Assembly: GCA_017577575.1 (NCBI GenBank) | Contig: PKRG01000016.1 | Location: forward strand, 1 to 58,604 | Origin: Acidimicrobiia bacterium | GTDB taxonomy: Bacteria; Actinomycetota; Acidimicrobiia; Spongiisociales; ZC4RG35 | DNA length: 58,604 bases | Reading direction: 5' to 3' | In this document: positions 17,074 through 25,239 of the stretch, piece after piece | Layout: each line of letters opens with the position of its first letter | Numbering within the stretch: position 1 is the first letter of the stretch | Program-made: the position numbers and the translations under genes | Notes under the pieces: generated by a model | Database searches by the model: none | The model's input: the letters and a program-made list of their open reading frames with translations, nothing else | Told to the model about the DNA's origin: nothing

Positions 17074-17706
17074 TCAGGCGCGGTGGCCGGTCAGGGCGAA
17101 GAACTCGGCGCGGGTGCGGGGATCGTCGCGGATCTCTCCCAGCAGAGTCGACGTGACCGTCGACGATCCCGTGGCACGGACGCCCCGCAGCGACATGCAC
17201 ATGTGCTCGGCTTCCAGCACCACCCCCACCCCCTTGGGGGAGAGGTTGTCCTCCAGCCAGCGGGCGATCTGGCTCGTCAGGCGCTCCTGGACCTGCAGGC
17301 GGCAGCTGAACAGCTCGACGACCCGCGCCAGTTTGGACAGGCCCAGGATCCTCTCGCCCGGCAGGTAGCCCACGTGTGCCCGGCCGGTGAACGGCAACAG
17401 GTGGTGCTCGCACAGCGAACGGAACGTGATGTCACGGGCCACGACCAGTTCGTCGTAACCCTCGTCGTTGGGAAACGTCGTCAGCTCGAACGAGCGGGCA
17501 GTGAGCAGCTCCGCCAGGGCGGAGGCGACCCGCCGCGGCGTGTCACGCAGGTGCTCGGCCGACGGGTCCTGACCCAAGGCAGCGAGCAGGTCCCTGACGG
17601 CTGTCTCCGCCGCCGCCACGTCTACTTCGGCCGGCGCCGGCTCCACCACCCGCAGGTGGCGGACGGGGGAGTCGGGATCGCCCGGAGCGGTCCGGGTCGC
17701 CGTCAT
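17074..17706 (-). CDS. folE: GTP cyclohydrolase I
   Basis: A 210-aa enzyme that converts GTP to 7,8-dihydroneopterin triphosphate for folate synthesis. The motifs DTPRRVASALAELL, FRSLCEHHLLPFTGRAHVGYLP (zinc Cys and His), GLSKLARVVELFSCRLQVQERL and AEHMCMSLRGV (second zinc Cys) are all present. The N-terminal ~30 residues are extra and poorly conserved. ATG 17706 overlaps the upstream Rieske/FAD reductase stop by 4 nt, so it is the second gene of that operon. No other folate gene is nearby. Confidence 0.96.
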   Translation of the reverse strand: MTATRTAPGDPDSPVRHLRVVEPAPAEVDVAAAETAVRDLLAALGQDPSAEHLRDTPRRVASALAELLTARSFELTTFPNDEGYDELVVARDITFRSLCEHHLLPFTGRAHVGYLPGERILGLSKLARVVELFSCRLQVQERLTSQIARWLEDNLSPKGVGVVLEAEHMCMSLRGVRATGSSTVTSTLLGEIRDDPRTRAEFFALTGHRA

Positions 17707-19250
17707 GCGGCCGCACCCTGGCGCAACAGCGCCTCCAGGGCGGCGTGATCGCCGCGGGCCAGGGCATCCTCGGCCACGAGGTTGGCCCGGTCCCGGCCGA
17801 TCGTCGCCACCGCTCGGATCCGGCCCCCGGATCGCAGCGCCACGAGCACCGAGCCCTGCGACGGGTCGCCCACCACGACTTCCTCGTCCCACCGTCCGAG
17901 AAAGCCCGTCACCCGGATGGTCGTGCCGTAGTGGCTGCTCCAGAAGAACGGCGGGTCGGTGAACGGCCGGTCGTGGCCGAGCATGTTGCGGGCCGCGGCC
18001 TGGCCCTGACGTTGCGCCGCCACCCAATGTTCCACCCTCACCCGGGACCCGTCCGACCCCGGGTACGAGGCGGCGTCTCCCGCCGCCCAGATCGCGGCGT
18101 CGGTCGTCCGCATCCGGTCGTCGACGACGATTCCGTTGTCGACGTCGAGACCCGCTCGTTCCGCCAGTCCCGTGGCGGGGGAGACGCCGATGCCGACGAC
18201 CACCACGTCGGCGGCCACCTCCGTCCCGTCGTCGAGGCTCACCGCCCCGGCCCCGATGGAGGACACTTGTCGGCCCAGGCGCAGGTCGACGCCGTGGTCG
18301 CGATGGAGCCGCTCCACCCATCGGCCGAGAGTCGGCCCCACGACCGTCGCCAGCGGCACCGCTTCCGGGGCGACCACGGTGACGGCCAGGCTCCGGTGGC
18401 GCAACGACGCCGCCACCTCGAGGCCGATGAACCCGGCTCCGACCACCACCGCCCGGGCTTCCGGCTCGAGACGGGCGATCAGGGCCTCGGCGTCGGCGCG
18501 GGTCCTCAGGTAATGGACGTGGTCGGCTTCCGCCCCGGTCACGGGCAGTCGGCGGGGCACGGCTCCGGGAGCCAACAGCAGCGCCTCGTAGGGGTGCTCG
18601 GCGCCGTCGGCGGTGCGGACCAACCGGCGGGAGCGGTCGATGTCGGTCACCTCGGCGGCGACGAGGTCGATGTTCGACTCGTCGTAGAACGAGGGAGAGC
18701 GCAGCGGGATCCATTCCGGGGGCGCGGTCCCGGCCAGATAGTCCTTGGACAGGTTCGGCCGGTCGACGGGTGCCTCCAGGCCGATCATCCGGACCGGGCC
18801 CTCGTAGCCTTCACGTCGCAGTGTCTCGGCGGCGGCGGCGCCGGCCGCTCCGGAGCCGACGATCACCACCGAGCCGGGCGGGGACGGCGGGGTGCGCGCC
18901 GGGTGGGTTCTCGAAGGAGCGGTTGCGAACACCCGCAGGCCCCTGATCTCCACCCGGTAGGTCGGCACCGGGTCCAGCGCCGGCGCTCCCACCGCTTCTC
19001 CGGTCTCTAAGTCGAACGCGGCGTGGTGCCAGGGGCAGCGGATCTGCCCACCCGCGCACACTCCCTCGGCGAGTGGGCCTCCGTAGTGGGTGCAGCGGCC
19101 GCCCAACACGTGGACGTCGTCTGCGGTGCGGATCACCACCACCGGCTTCCCGTCGACCTGCCCACCGGTCGGCACACCGGGGCGCAGGTCGTCGAGGGGG
19201 ATTCCTTCCGAGCCCAGGTCGGGCCCGTGGGGTGCAGTCGATTCAGCCAT
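17703..19250 (-). CDS. Rieske domain-FAD/NAD(P)H reductase fusion (AIF-like)
   Basis: A 515-aa fusion. Residues about 15-105 are a Rieske [2Fe-2S] domain with CTHYGG and CPWHHAAFDLETG, both Cys/His pairs intact. From about residue 122 a pyridine-nucleotide-disulfide oxidoreductase fold follows: GSGAAGAAAAETL (FAD), RPNLSKDYLAG, GAGFIGLEVAASL (NADH), and IWAAGDAASYP. This is the layout of AIFM3-type and dioxygenase-reductase proteins, moving electrons from NAD(P)H through FAD. ATG 19250 has GGAGGG 3 nt upstream. It is transcribed with folE. The electron acceptor is unknown. Confidence 0.9.
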   Translation of the reverse strand: MAESTAPHGPDLGSEGIPLDDLRPGVPTGGQVDGKPVVVIRTADDVHVLGGRCTHYGGPLAEGVCAGGQIRCPWHHAAFDLETGEAVGAPALDPVPTYRVEIRGLRVFATAPSRTHPARTPPSPPGSVVIVGSGAAGAAAAETLRREGYEGPVRMIGLEAPVDRPNLSKDYLAGTAPPEWIPLRSPSFYDESNIDLVAAEVTDIDRSRRLVRTADGAEHPYEALLLAPGAVPRRLPVTGAEADHVHYLRTRADAEALIARLEPEARAVVVGAGFIGLEVAASLRHRSLAVTVVAPEAVPLATVVGPTLGRWVERLHRDHGVDLRLGRQVSSIGAGAVSLDDGTEVAADVVVVGIGVSPATGLAERAGLDVDNGIVVDDRMRTTDAAIWAAGDAASYPGSDGSRVRVEHWVAAQRQGQAAARNMLGHDRPFTDPPFFWSSHYGTTIRVTGFLGRWDEEVVVGDPSQGSVLVALRSGGRIRAVATIGRDRANLVAEDALARGDHAALEALLRQGAAA

Positions 19251-19275
19251 CGGCCCTCCATCCTCTCCTGGGCCG

Positions 19276-19303
19276 AGCCTACAGTAAAAATAAACTAAGT
19301 CAA
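19276..19303 (-). promoter_or_regulatory. Promoter of the Rieske-reductase/folE operon
   Basis: On the minus strand TTGACT (19303-19298) and TAGGCT (19281-19276) are 16 bp apart within an unusually A/T-rich stretch (19282-19312), a clear sigma70-type promoter. The start codon is 26 nt downstream. Short half-sites TAAA/TTTA flank the -35 box and could bind a regulator. Confidence 0.6.
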
Positions 19304-19311
19304 CTTTACAA

Positions 19312-19497
19312 TCAGGAGGCGTCCCGATCCCCGGGTGCTTCGCCCGTGGGGCGACGGTCCGTGGGCCAACGGTCGATCGCTCCGCAACCACACCGATAGA
19401 TGGCCACCGGCCCGTCGGGGCCGTTGTGGATGGTGAGGACTTGGCTCAGGGAGAGGAGTTGGCGCTTTCCCGTCAGCCCACAGACCACGGCGATCAT
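19312..19497 (-). CDS. Small hypothetical protein, 61 aa
   Basis: A 61-aa protein starting at ATG 19497 with a strong Shine-Dalgarno (GAGGAGG, 5 nt spacing), which is the main argument that it is real. It has a C-x-C near the middle (YRCGCGAIDRW) and a charged, Pro-rich tail. No family recognised. It ends 8 bp before the -35 box of the Rieske-reductase operon, on the same strand. Confidence 0.6.
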   Translation of the reverse strand: MIAVVCGLTGKRQLLSLSQVLTIHNGPDGPVAIYRCGCGAIDRWPTDRRPTGEAPGDRDAS

Positions 19498-19584
19498 CTT
19501 GTCCTCCTCTCGTAGGGGTCGCCGTCGAACCTACGGGGCGCCCGGCCCGACGGACAGAGCCGATCCGGGATGAGCGGACTGCTT

Positions 19585-21054
19585 TCAGGCGGGCCGGATG
19601 GAACGCAGGGCGGGCAGGCCCCGGTAGCGATTCCACGCCTCGGCGAGACGGGCTATCCCCCGCTCGATCTCGTCGGGCGGCAGCACGTAGGGAAGGCGAA
19701 GCGATGTGTCGTGGAGCGCCTGCGGGTCGAAGAACGGGCCGGGGATCACCGCCACGCCGTGGCGCATCGCCAGCTGGGCCAGCTCCGTCGCGCTTCCTTC
19801 CGGGATCTGGACCCACAAGGTGAGGCCGCCCGAGCTCCGCTCCCACGTCCACTCCGGCAACAGGCCCGAGAGCCCTTCCTCCAACGTGGCCCGGGCTTCG
19901 AGGAGCTGTTGGCGCCGGTAGGCGAGGATCTCTTCCATCTCCTCGAACATCAGGCAGGCGGCCGCCTGGGGGAGGATCGGCGACGAGAGGTCGAAGACCA
20001 TCTTGTAGTGGCGCAGGCGGCGAATCAGGTCGCTGCGGCCCCGAATCCACCCGACCCGCAGCCCGCCCCAGAAGGGCTTGCTGGCCGAGCCGATCACCAG
20101 CCCGCCGTCGTGGTAGGCGGCGATCGGCGGGGGAGGCGCGTCGCCCTCCAACGTCAGCGCCACCATCGCCTCGTCCTCGACGAGCACGGTGGACCGGCTG
20201 TCGAGGTAGCGCGCCAGCCGCTTCCGCTCCAGATGGGACATCACCCGCCCGGTCGGGTTCTGGTACGTGGGTATCAGGTAGGCGATGACCGCCCGGCGGG
20301 CGTCGATCGCCTCGACGACGTCGTCGGCTTCGAGGCCGGTGGGGCGGACCGGCACGGCCCGCACGCTGGCTCCCAGCATCCGGAAGGCGTCGAGGGCCCC
20401 GGGGAATGACGGGGTCTCCATCACCACCGGGTCCCCGGGCTGGACGTACGCCGCCGCCACCAGCATGATCGCCTGCTGGCCGCCGTTGGTGATGAGGATC
20501 TCCGACGGCTCGGTCGGAAGGCCGCGGCGGGTGAACCAGGCCGCCACCGCCTCCTGCAGCCGCGGCCATCCCGACGGGAAGTACCCGGAGCCATCGAGGC
20601 TGGCGGCCAGCTCCCGGCTCGCCCTGTCGATGGCGGCGGTCACCGACGGGGTGGCGTCGACGACGGCGACGGTGAAGTCGACGAGGTCATCGGAAGGCGG
20701 GGCGTCGAGCCGCGTGTACAGGGGGTTGCGCCCCACCGTGTCGGCGGGCGTCAGGACGCCGCCCGCCGGGTTGAAGCCCCGCAGGGCCCGCACCCAGGTG
20801 CCGCTGCCCGGGGCGCTGTCCAGGTAGCCGGTCTGCTTGAGATGGTCGAGGGCGGCGACCACCGTGCTGCGGGCCACGGCGAGCGTCGAGCTCAGCGCAC
20901 GCTCCGACGGCAGGCGGGTCCCCGGCCGGAGGTCGCCGACGTCGATCAGTTTGCGGATGGCGTCGGCCAGCTGCTTGTAGAGAGGACCCGAACCGGACGA
21001 CCAGTCCCCGAGCAGCTGCAGCAACTCGATCTGGCCGATCCGCCGATGGGTCAT
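19585..21054 (-). CDS. MocR-family (GntR-aminotransferase) transcriptional regulator
   Basis: A 489-aa regulator. Residues 1-95 are a GntR winged helix (GPLYKQLADAIRKLIDVGDLRPGTRLPSERAL...ARSTVVAALDHL). Residues ~120-489 are a fold-type I aminotransferase domain with the PLP lysine in IGSASKPFWGGLRVGW and YQNPTG as substrate/PLP signature. MocR proteins sense PLP, GABA, taurine or similar ligands and often control a neighbouring gene. ATG 21054 has GGAGGAGACG upstream. It is divergent from the prs-like gene across 83 bp with an inverted repeat. Confidence 0.93.
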   Translation of the reverse strand: MTHRRIGQIELLQLLGDWSSGSGPLYKQLADAIRKLIDVGDLRPGTRLPSERALSSTLAVARSTVVAALDHLKQTGYLDSAPGSGTWVRALRGFNPAGGVLTPADTVGRNPLYTRLDAPPSDDLVDFTVAVVDATPSVTAAIDRASRELAASLDGSGYFPSGWPRLQEAVAAWFTRRGLPTEPSEILITNGGQQAIMLVAAAYVQPGDPVVMETPSFPGALDAFRMLGASVRAVPVRPTGLEADDVVEAIDARRAVIAYLIPTYQNPTGRVMSHLERKRLARYLDSRSTVLVEDEAMVALTLEGDAPPPPIAAYHDGGLVIGSASKPFWGGLRVGWIRGRSDLIRRLRHYKMVFDLSSPILPQAAACLMFEEMEEILAYRRQQLLEARATLEEGLSGLLPEWTWERSSGGLTLWVQIPEGSATELAQLAMRHGVAVIPGPFFDPQALHDTSLRLPYVLPPDEIERGIARLAEAWNRYRGLPALRSIRPA

Positions 21055-21100
21055 CGTCTCCTCCGGGCCCCGGTATACGGCCCGCGGAGCGACAACGCAA

Positions 21101-21124
21101 GGTCCAATTCGGCCGATGTGGACC
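21101..21124. promoter_or_regulatory. Inverted repeat, possible MocR operator
   Basis: GGTCCA (21101-21106) and TGGACC (21119-21124) form a perfect dyad with a 12-bp spacer between the divergent MocR-type gene and the prs-like gene. MocR regulators often bind repeats in such shared promoter regions. Half-sites with TGGAC are reminiscent of PdxR sites, but that is a memory-based resemblance only. Confidence 0.4.
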
Positions 21125-21137
21125 GAACCGCAGGCAG

Positions 21138-22100
21138 GTGGTGGGTATCGTCCGCGGCGTGGACGACTACCTGATCTTCGCCGGTTCGGCCAGCAGGCGG
21201 CTGGGCGAGGCCATCGCCGCCGAACTGGGCACCCGCCTGGGCGACTCCGAGGTGATCCGCTTCTCGGAAGGCAACCTCTTCGTCCGCGTCCTGGAGACCG
21301 TACGCGGCCGGCATGCCTTCATCGTGCAGAGCGTCGCCCATCCGGCGAACGACAACTTCGTCGAGCTCCTGTTCTGGATCGACGCCCTCAAACGCGCCAG
21401 CGCCGAATCGGTGACGGTGGTGATGCCGTATTTCAGCTACGCCAAAGGCGACAAGCAGGACGAGCCGAGGGTGTCGATCCGGGCGCGGGTGTGCGCCGAC
21501 GCCATCGAAGCCGCCGGAGCGGACCGGGTGGTGGCCCTGGACCTCCACGCCCCGCAGCTGCAGGGGTTCTTCAAGGTGCCCGTCGACGACCTGCGGGCCA
21601 TGCCCGTCCTGTGCCGGGCTGTCGCCGAGCGGGAATGGGACGACGACCTGGTGGTGGTGTCACCCGACGCCGGCTTCGCCAAGAAGGCCCGGGCGTGGGC
21701 CACACATCTGGGGGCGTCGCGGGCGATAGTCGACAAGATCCGCAGCGACCACTCCGAGCGCCCGGCGGCCGCCGAGCTGATCGGCACCGTCGAAGGAAAG
21801 GACGTGCTGATCGTCGACGACTTCACCGTCTCGGCCGGGACCCTGGTCGAGGCCGCCAGGGTGGTGAAGGAACGGGGCGCCGGACGCGTATACGCCGCCG
21901 TCACCCATTGCCTGCTCACCGCCGAGGCCAACCGGCGTCTCGACGCCAGCCCGATCGAGAAGCTGCTCGTGACCGACAGCGTCGAGACCCAGCCCGACCC
22001 GCCGTCCCACAAGGTGGAGGTCGTGTCGGTGGCGTCGCTGTTCGCCGAGGCGATCCGCCGGATCCGCCACAAGGAGAGCATCTCGGCCCTCTTCGAGTAG
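21138..22100 (+). CDS. Ribose-phosphate pyrophosphokinase (PRPP synthetase), atypical
   Basis: About 320 aa. The fold signatures of PRPP synthetases are clear: FSEGNLFVRVLETVRGRHAFIVQS (usually F.DGE..V.I..VRG.DVFI.Q), PANDNFVELLFWIDALKRA, VMPYFSYAKGDKQDEPR, VVALDLHAPQLQGFF and the PRPP loop VDDFTVSAGTL. The flexible loop reads KGDKQDEPR where classical enzymes have RQDR..., and the PRPP loop has FTVSAGTL instead of IDTGGT, so it belongs to a divergent subgroup. The start may be GTG 21138, 21141 or 21159; no clear Shine-Dalgarno separates them. Product: PRPP for nucleotides and cofactors. Confidence 0.85.
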   Translation: MVGIVRGVDDYLIFAGSASRRLGEAIAAELGTRLGDSEVIRFSEGNLFVRVLETVRGRHAFIVQSVAHPANDNFVELLFWIDALKRASAESVTVVMPYFSYAKGDKQDEPRVSIRARVCADAIEAAGADRVVALDLHAPQLQGFFKVPVDDLRAMPVLCRAVAEREWDDDLVVVSPDAGFAKKARAWATHLGASRAIVDKIRSDHSERPAAAELIGTVEGKDVLIVDDFTVSAGTLVEAARVVKERGAGRVYAAVTHCLLTAEANRRLDASPIEKLLVTDSVETQPDPPSHKVEVVSVASLFAEAIRRIRHKESISALFE

Positions 22101-22402
22101 GCCGGTTTCCCTGCCGCCGGCCCCGGGTAGGCGGAGCCGGTCAGGCGCTGATGAAGGACGCCGTCAATCAGGGTCCTGCCGCCTTACACGCCGACCGGCA
22201 CGGGTTGCGCATCGATTCCGGCCAATCGTCGACCAGGCGCGCCGCCACCCGATTGGCGGCGGGGCATCACCTGTTCGCGGATCGTCATCGAAGACGCTCG
22301 CTTCGTCGAGATCCTCCGCGACTTCGCCACCCGCATACAGCGACGTTTGCCGGAGTGGCCTTGGGGTACGCGTCGGCGAACCCGAACGAGGAGGAGGGGG
22401 TC
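22101..22402. other. Intergenic region without recognised gene
   Basis: These 302 bp hold no supported gene. One perfect 6-bp hairpin (GCCGCC at 22241-22246, GGCGGC at 22255-22260) could end the prs transcript. On the + strand 22251-22350 reads like coding sequence in one frame (IVIEDARFVEILRDFATR) but has no start codon, so it may be a decayed remnant or chance. The last 20 bases carry the Shine-Dalgarno of the next gene. Confidence 0.5.
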
Positions 22403-23566
22403 GTGAAACTCGGACGTCTATTCGGCATGTCGATCGTGATGGTGGTGCTGGGCGCCACCGTGGCGCTCGCCCAACTCGGGCCAGGCGGCTCGTTCGGGGA
22501 CGACGACGGCAGCGTCCACGAAGCCGACATCGAAGCCATCGCCGCCGAAGGGATAACCCGCGGCTGCAACCCGCCGCAGAACGATCGCTTCTGTCCCGAC
22601 GATCCGGTCACGAGAGGGCAGATGGCAGCCTTCCTCGTGCGAGCGCTGGACCTCCCCGGCTCTAGCGACGACAGGTTCGAAGACGACGACGGTTCCGTCT
22701 TCGAGGCCGAGATCCAGGCCCTCGCCGCGGCGGGAGTGACCCGCGGCTGCAACCCGCCCCAGAACGATCGGTTCTGCCCCGACTCGTTCGTGACCCGCGG
22801 TCAGATGGCGGCGTTCCTCGTCCGGGCACTGGGCTACGACGACCCGGGAACACGTGACTACTTCACCGACGACGCCAACTCGGTCTTCCAGGGCGACATC
22901 CAGCGGCTCCGGACGGCGGACGTGACCCGGGGCTGCAACCCGCCCCAGAACGATCTCTTCTGCCCTGACGACCTGGTCACCCGGGGCCAGATGGCTTCGT
23001 TCCTGACCCGGGCGCTGGGACTCACGCCTATCCAGCCCCCGCCTCCCACGTCGAGCACTTCGACGACGTCCACGACGACCCCGACGTCCAACACCTGCGC
23101 CAACGTCGGCGGCAGCGTCGGCGGTGACCTGATCGTGGAGTCGGGCACGACGTGCACGCTCGACGGCACGAGGGTGGAAGGGAACATCGAAGTCCGCTCC
23201 AACGCCACACTGCGGGCGTCGGGCGTCATCGTCGACGGGAACGTCCAGGCCGAACGCCACGCCAGCGTCCAGGTCGACCAGAACGCCTTCGTCGACGGCG
23301 ACATCCAGGCCGAGGACGGGGGAGCGGTCACCGTGGCCGACGCCACGGTCGGCGGGAACATCCAACTCGAGGACAACGCCGGGAAGATCCTGGTGCGGAA
23401 CAACGACGTCGACGGCGACATCCAGGTCGACGACAACACGGGTGGAGTCGAGATCCGCGACAACACCGTTCAGGGAAACCTCCAGTGTGAGGGCAACAGC
23501 GATCCCGTCGCCGGGGGGAACAACACGGTGTTCGGTGACAAGGAAGGCCAGTGCTCCGGCTTCTGA
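22403..23566 (+). CDS. Secreted SLH-like repeat protein with C-terminal repetitive beta-helix domain
   Basis: A 387-aa secreted protein. GTG 22403 is preceded by GGAGGAGG and begins a signal peptide (MSIVMVVLGATVALAQ). Three SLH-like repeats of about 60 aa fill residues 30-205, each with TRGCNPPQND.FCP...VTRGQMA.FL.RAL. After a Pro/Thr/Ser linker (about 207-228), residues 230-387 are a regular series of short units (DGNVQAERHASVQVD, DGDIQAEDGGAVTV, GGNIQLEDNAGKI, DGDIQVDDN). This looks like a right-handed parallel beta-helix. No enzymatic residue is recognised; a structural surface role is inferred. Confidence 0.75.
   Translation: MKLGRLFGMSIVMVVLGATVALAQLGPGGSFGDDDGSVHEADIEAIAAEGITRGCNPPQNDRFCPDDPVTRGQMAAFLVRALDLPGSSDDRFEDDDGSVFEAEIQALAAAGVTRGCNPPQNDRFCPDSFVTRGQMAAFLVRALGYDDPGTRDYFTDDANSVFQGDIQRLRTADVTRGCNPPQNDLFCPDDLVTRGQMASFLTRALGLTPIQPPPPTSSTSTTSTTTPTSNTCANVGGSVGGDLIVESGTTCTLDGTRVEGNIEVRSNATLRASGVIVDGNVQAERHASVQVDQNAFVDGDIQAEDGGAVTVADATVGGNIQLEDNAGKILVRNNDVDGDIQVDDNTGGVEIRDNTVQGNLQCEGNSDPVAGGNNTVFGDKEGQCSGF
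22499..23020 (+). repeat. Three tandem coding repeats (SLH-like module)
   Basis: Units begin near 22499, 22682 and 22862, about 180 bp each. They share GCAACCCGCC.CAGAACGAT at 22565, 22747 and 22935. They encode the GCNPPQND..CP module and are part of the gene, not an independent element. Confidence 0.8.
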
Positions 23567-23653
23567 CCTGAACACACGGGGGCGCCGGCCGAAACGGAGG
23601 CTGTGAGGCTCCTGTAGGCTCGGATCTGAGTCATCCGACCGGAAGGAACCCGC

Positions 23654-25177
23654 ATGACCGTCGAGTTCCCCATCGACGGCCCACTCCTGACGGCCGGCAT
23701 CCTCCTGTTGGTCGGTGTCCTGGTGGTGGGTGTGTCGGACCGTCTGCGCGTCCCGACGTCCCTCCTCTCCCTCGCCATCGGGATGGTCGTCGGATCCGAC
23801 GTGCTCGGATGGGTGAACGTCGACGACGCCGCCCTGGTCCGCGACATCAGCATCGTGGCGGTCGTCGTCATCCTCTTCGAGGGCGGCCTCACCACGAAGC
23901 CTTCGGCCCTGCGAGAGGCCGGCCTGCCCGGGTTCCTCCTCTCCAACCTAGGAGTGGTCATCACCGCCGCCATCACCGGGCTCGGCGTCCACTACGGCGT
24001 GGGATTGGACTGGGAGACCTCTCTGATAGTCGGGGCGGTGGTGTCGTCCACCGACGCCGCCGTCGTCTTCGACCTCCTGCGGCGGGCACCCCTCCCCAAG
24101 AGACTCGGCGCCATCCTCGAGGTGGAGTCGGGCGCCAACGATCCGTTCGCCATCCTGCTCACCATCGGGCTGGTCGAGTTCTTCACCGGAGGCGCCGTCA
24201 CCCCGGCGGAGGTGGTGGTCTTCGGCGCCGCCCAGTTGTTCGGAGGGCTGTTGGCGGGCGGTCTGGTCGGCTGGATGGGGTCGTTGCTCCTGCGGCTCCC
24301 GCTGCGCTCCCAGGCGTTGTACCCGCTGCTGGCGACGGGTGTCGCCGCCCTCGCCTATGGTGCGGCCACCTGGATCGGCGGGTCGGGGTTCCTCGCCGTG
24401 TACGTCACCGGCCTCCTGGTCGGGGCGCTGGTGCCCCGCGAGCGGCGCGTCATCCGCAGCTTCTATTCGAGCCTCGCCGTCGGCACCGACCTCGTCCTCT
24501 TCCTGATCCTGGGCCTGCTCGTCTCCCCGGCCGAGTTGCCGCGGGTCGCCGTGCCCGGCCTCGTGGTCGCCGCCATCCTCGTCCTCGTCGCCCGCCCGAC
24601 GGCCGTGGTCGTCTCGCTCCTCCCGTTCCGCCTCGACTGGCGAGAACAGGCCCTGCTGTCGTGGGCCGGGCTGCGGGGGGCGGTGCCCATCATCCTGGCG
24701 ACGATCCCGGCCACGGCCGGGGTGCCGGCGGGAAGGGCGATCTTCGACATCGTCTTCTTCGTGGTCGTCGTGTCGACCCTCCTGCTGGGAACCACCGTCG
24801 CCCCACTGGCGCGGCGTCTCGGCCTGGCCGTGGACCGGCCCGCCTGGCAGTCGATCGCCGAGGCCGTGCCCCTCGAAGGAGTGGAGGTGGACCTGGTGGA
24901 GGTGCACGTGACCGACGACCTTGCGATCGTGGGTCGGCGCCTCGCCGACGTCCCGACCGGCCCGGCGATGCTCGTCACCACGGTGGTCAGAGGGCAGCGG
25001 GCGATCCTGCCGTCGGCTGACACGGTGTTCGAGGCCGGCGATCTGGTCGTGATGGCCGTCGACCGGGAAAGGGGAGGCGTCGGCGACGTCACCGCCTGGG
25101 CGCGGGGAGAACAACGTCCCTCCAACGTGCAGCCGCTCCAGCCCGAGGTCGTCTTCGACGAAGACCAGCCGGCCTGA
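23654..25177 (+). CDS. CPA1-type cation/proton antiporter with TrkA-C-like domain
   Basis: A 507-aa membrane protein with about 12 hydrophobic helices over residues 10-400. The motifs VVILFEGGL, GAVVSSTDAAVVFDLLR and LEVESGANDPFAILLT belong to the NhaP2/CvrA branch of K+ or Na+/H+ antiporters, with the ion-binding N-D pair in GANDP. Residues ~415-490 (VEVHVTDDLAIVGRRLADV...VVMAVDRE) resemble the regulatory TrkA-C domain of that branch. Expected role: cation efflux and pH or volume control. GGAAGGAA precedes ATG 23654. Confidence 0.9.
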   Translation: MTVEFPIDGPLLTAGILLLVGVLVVGVSDRLRVPTSLLSLAIGMVVGSDVLGWVNVDDAALVRDISIVAVVVILFEGGLTTKPSALREAGLPGFLLSNLGVVITAAITGLGVHYGVGLDWETSLIVGAVVSSTDAAVVFDLLRRAPLPKRLGAILEVESGANDPFAILLTIGLVEFFTGGAVTPAEVVVFGAAQLFGGLLAGGLVGWMGSLLLRLPLRSQALYPLLATGVAALAYGAATWIGGSGFLAVYVTGLLVGALVPRERRVIRSFYSSLAVGTDLVLFLILGLLVSPAELPRVAVPGLVVAAILVLVARPTAVVVSLLPFRLDWREQALLSWAGLRGAVPIILATIPATAGVPAGRAIFDIVFFVVVVSTLLLGTTVAPLARRLGLAVDRPAWQSIAEAVPLEGVEVDLVEVHVTDDLAIVGRRLADVPTGPAMLVTTVVRGQRAILPSADTVFEAGDLVVMAVDRERGGVGDVTAWARGEQRPSNVQPLQPEVVFDEDQPA

Positions 25178-25221
25178 GCGTCGGCCGGGGGCGTTCGGGA
25201 GGGCGCGGCACCCCGCCCCTC

Positions 25222-25227
25222 TATAAC
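25222..25227 (+). promoter_or_regulatory. -10 box close to the REC-reductase start
   Basis: TATAAC ends 12 nt before ATG 25240, which lacks a Shine-Dalgarno. This places the transcription start within a few bases of the start codon, consistent with a nearly leaderless mRNA. No clear -35 was seen. Confidence 0.5.
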
Positions 25228-25239
25228 ATCGGCCCACTG

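Noticed and set aside
22499..23020. Regular ~180-bp repeats considered as CRISPR or mobile repeats
   Set aside because: They are in-frame coding repeats of the SLH-like module, with no spacers or cas genes.
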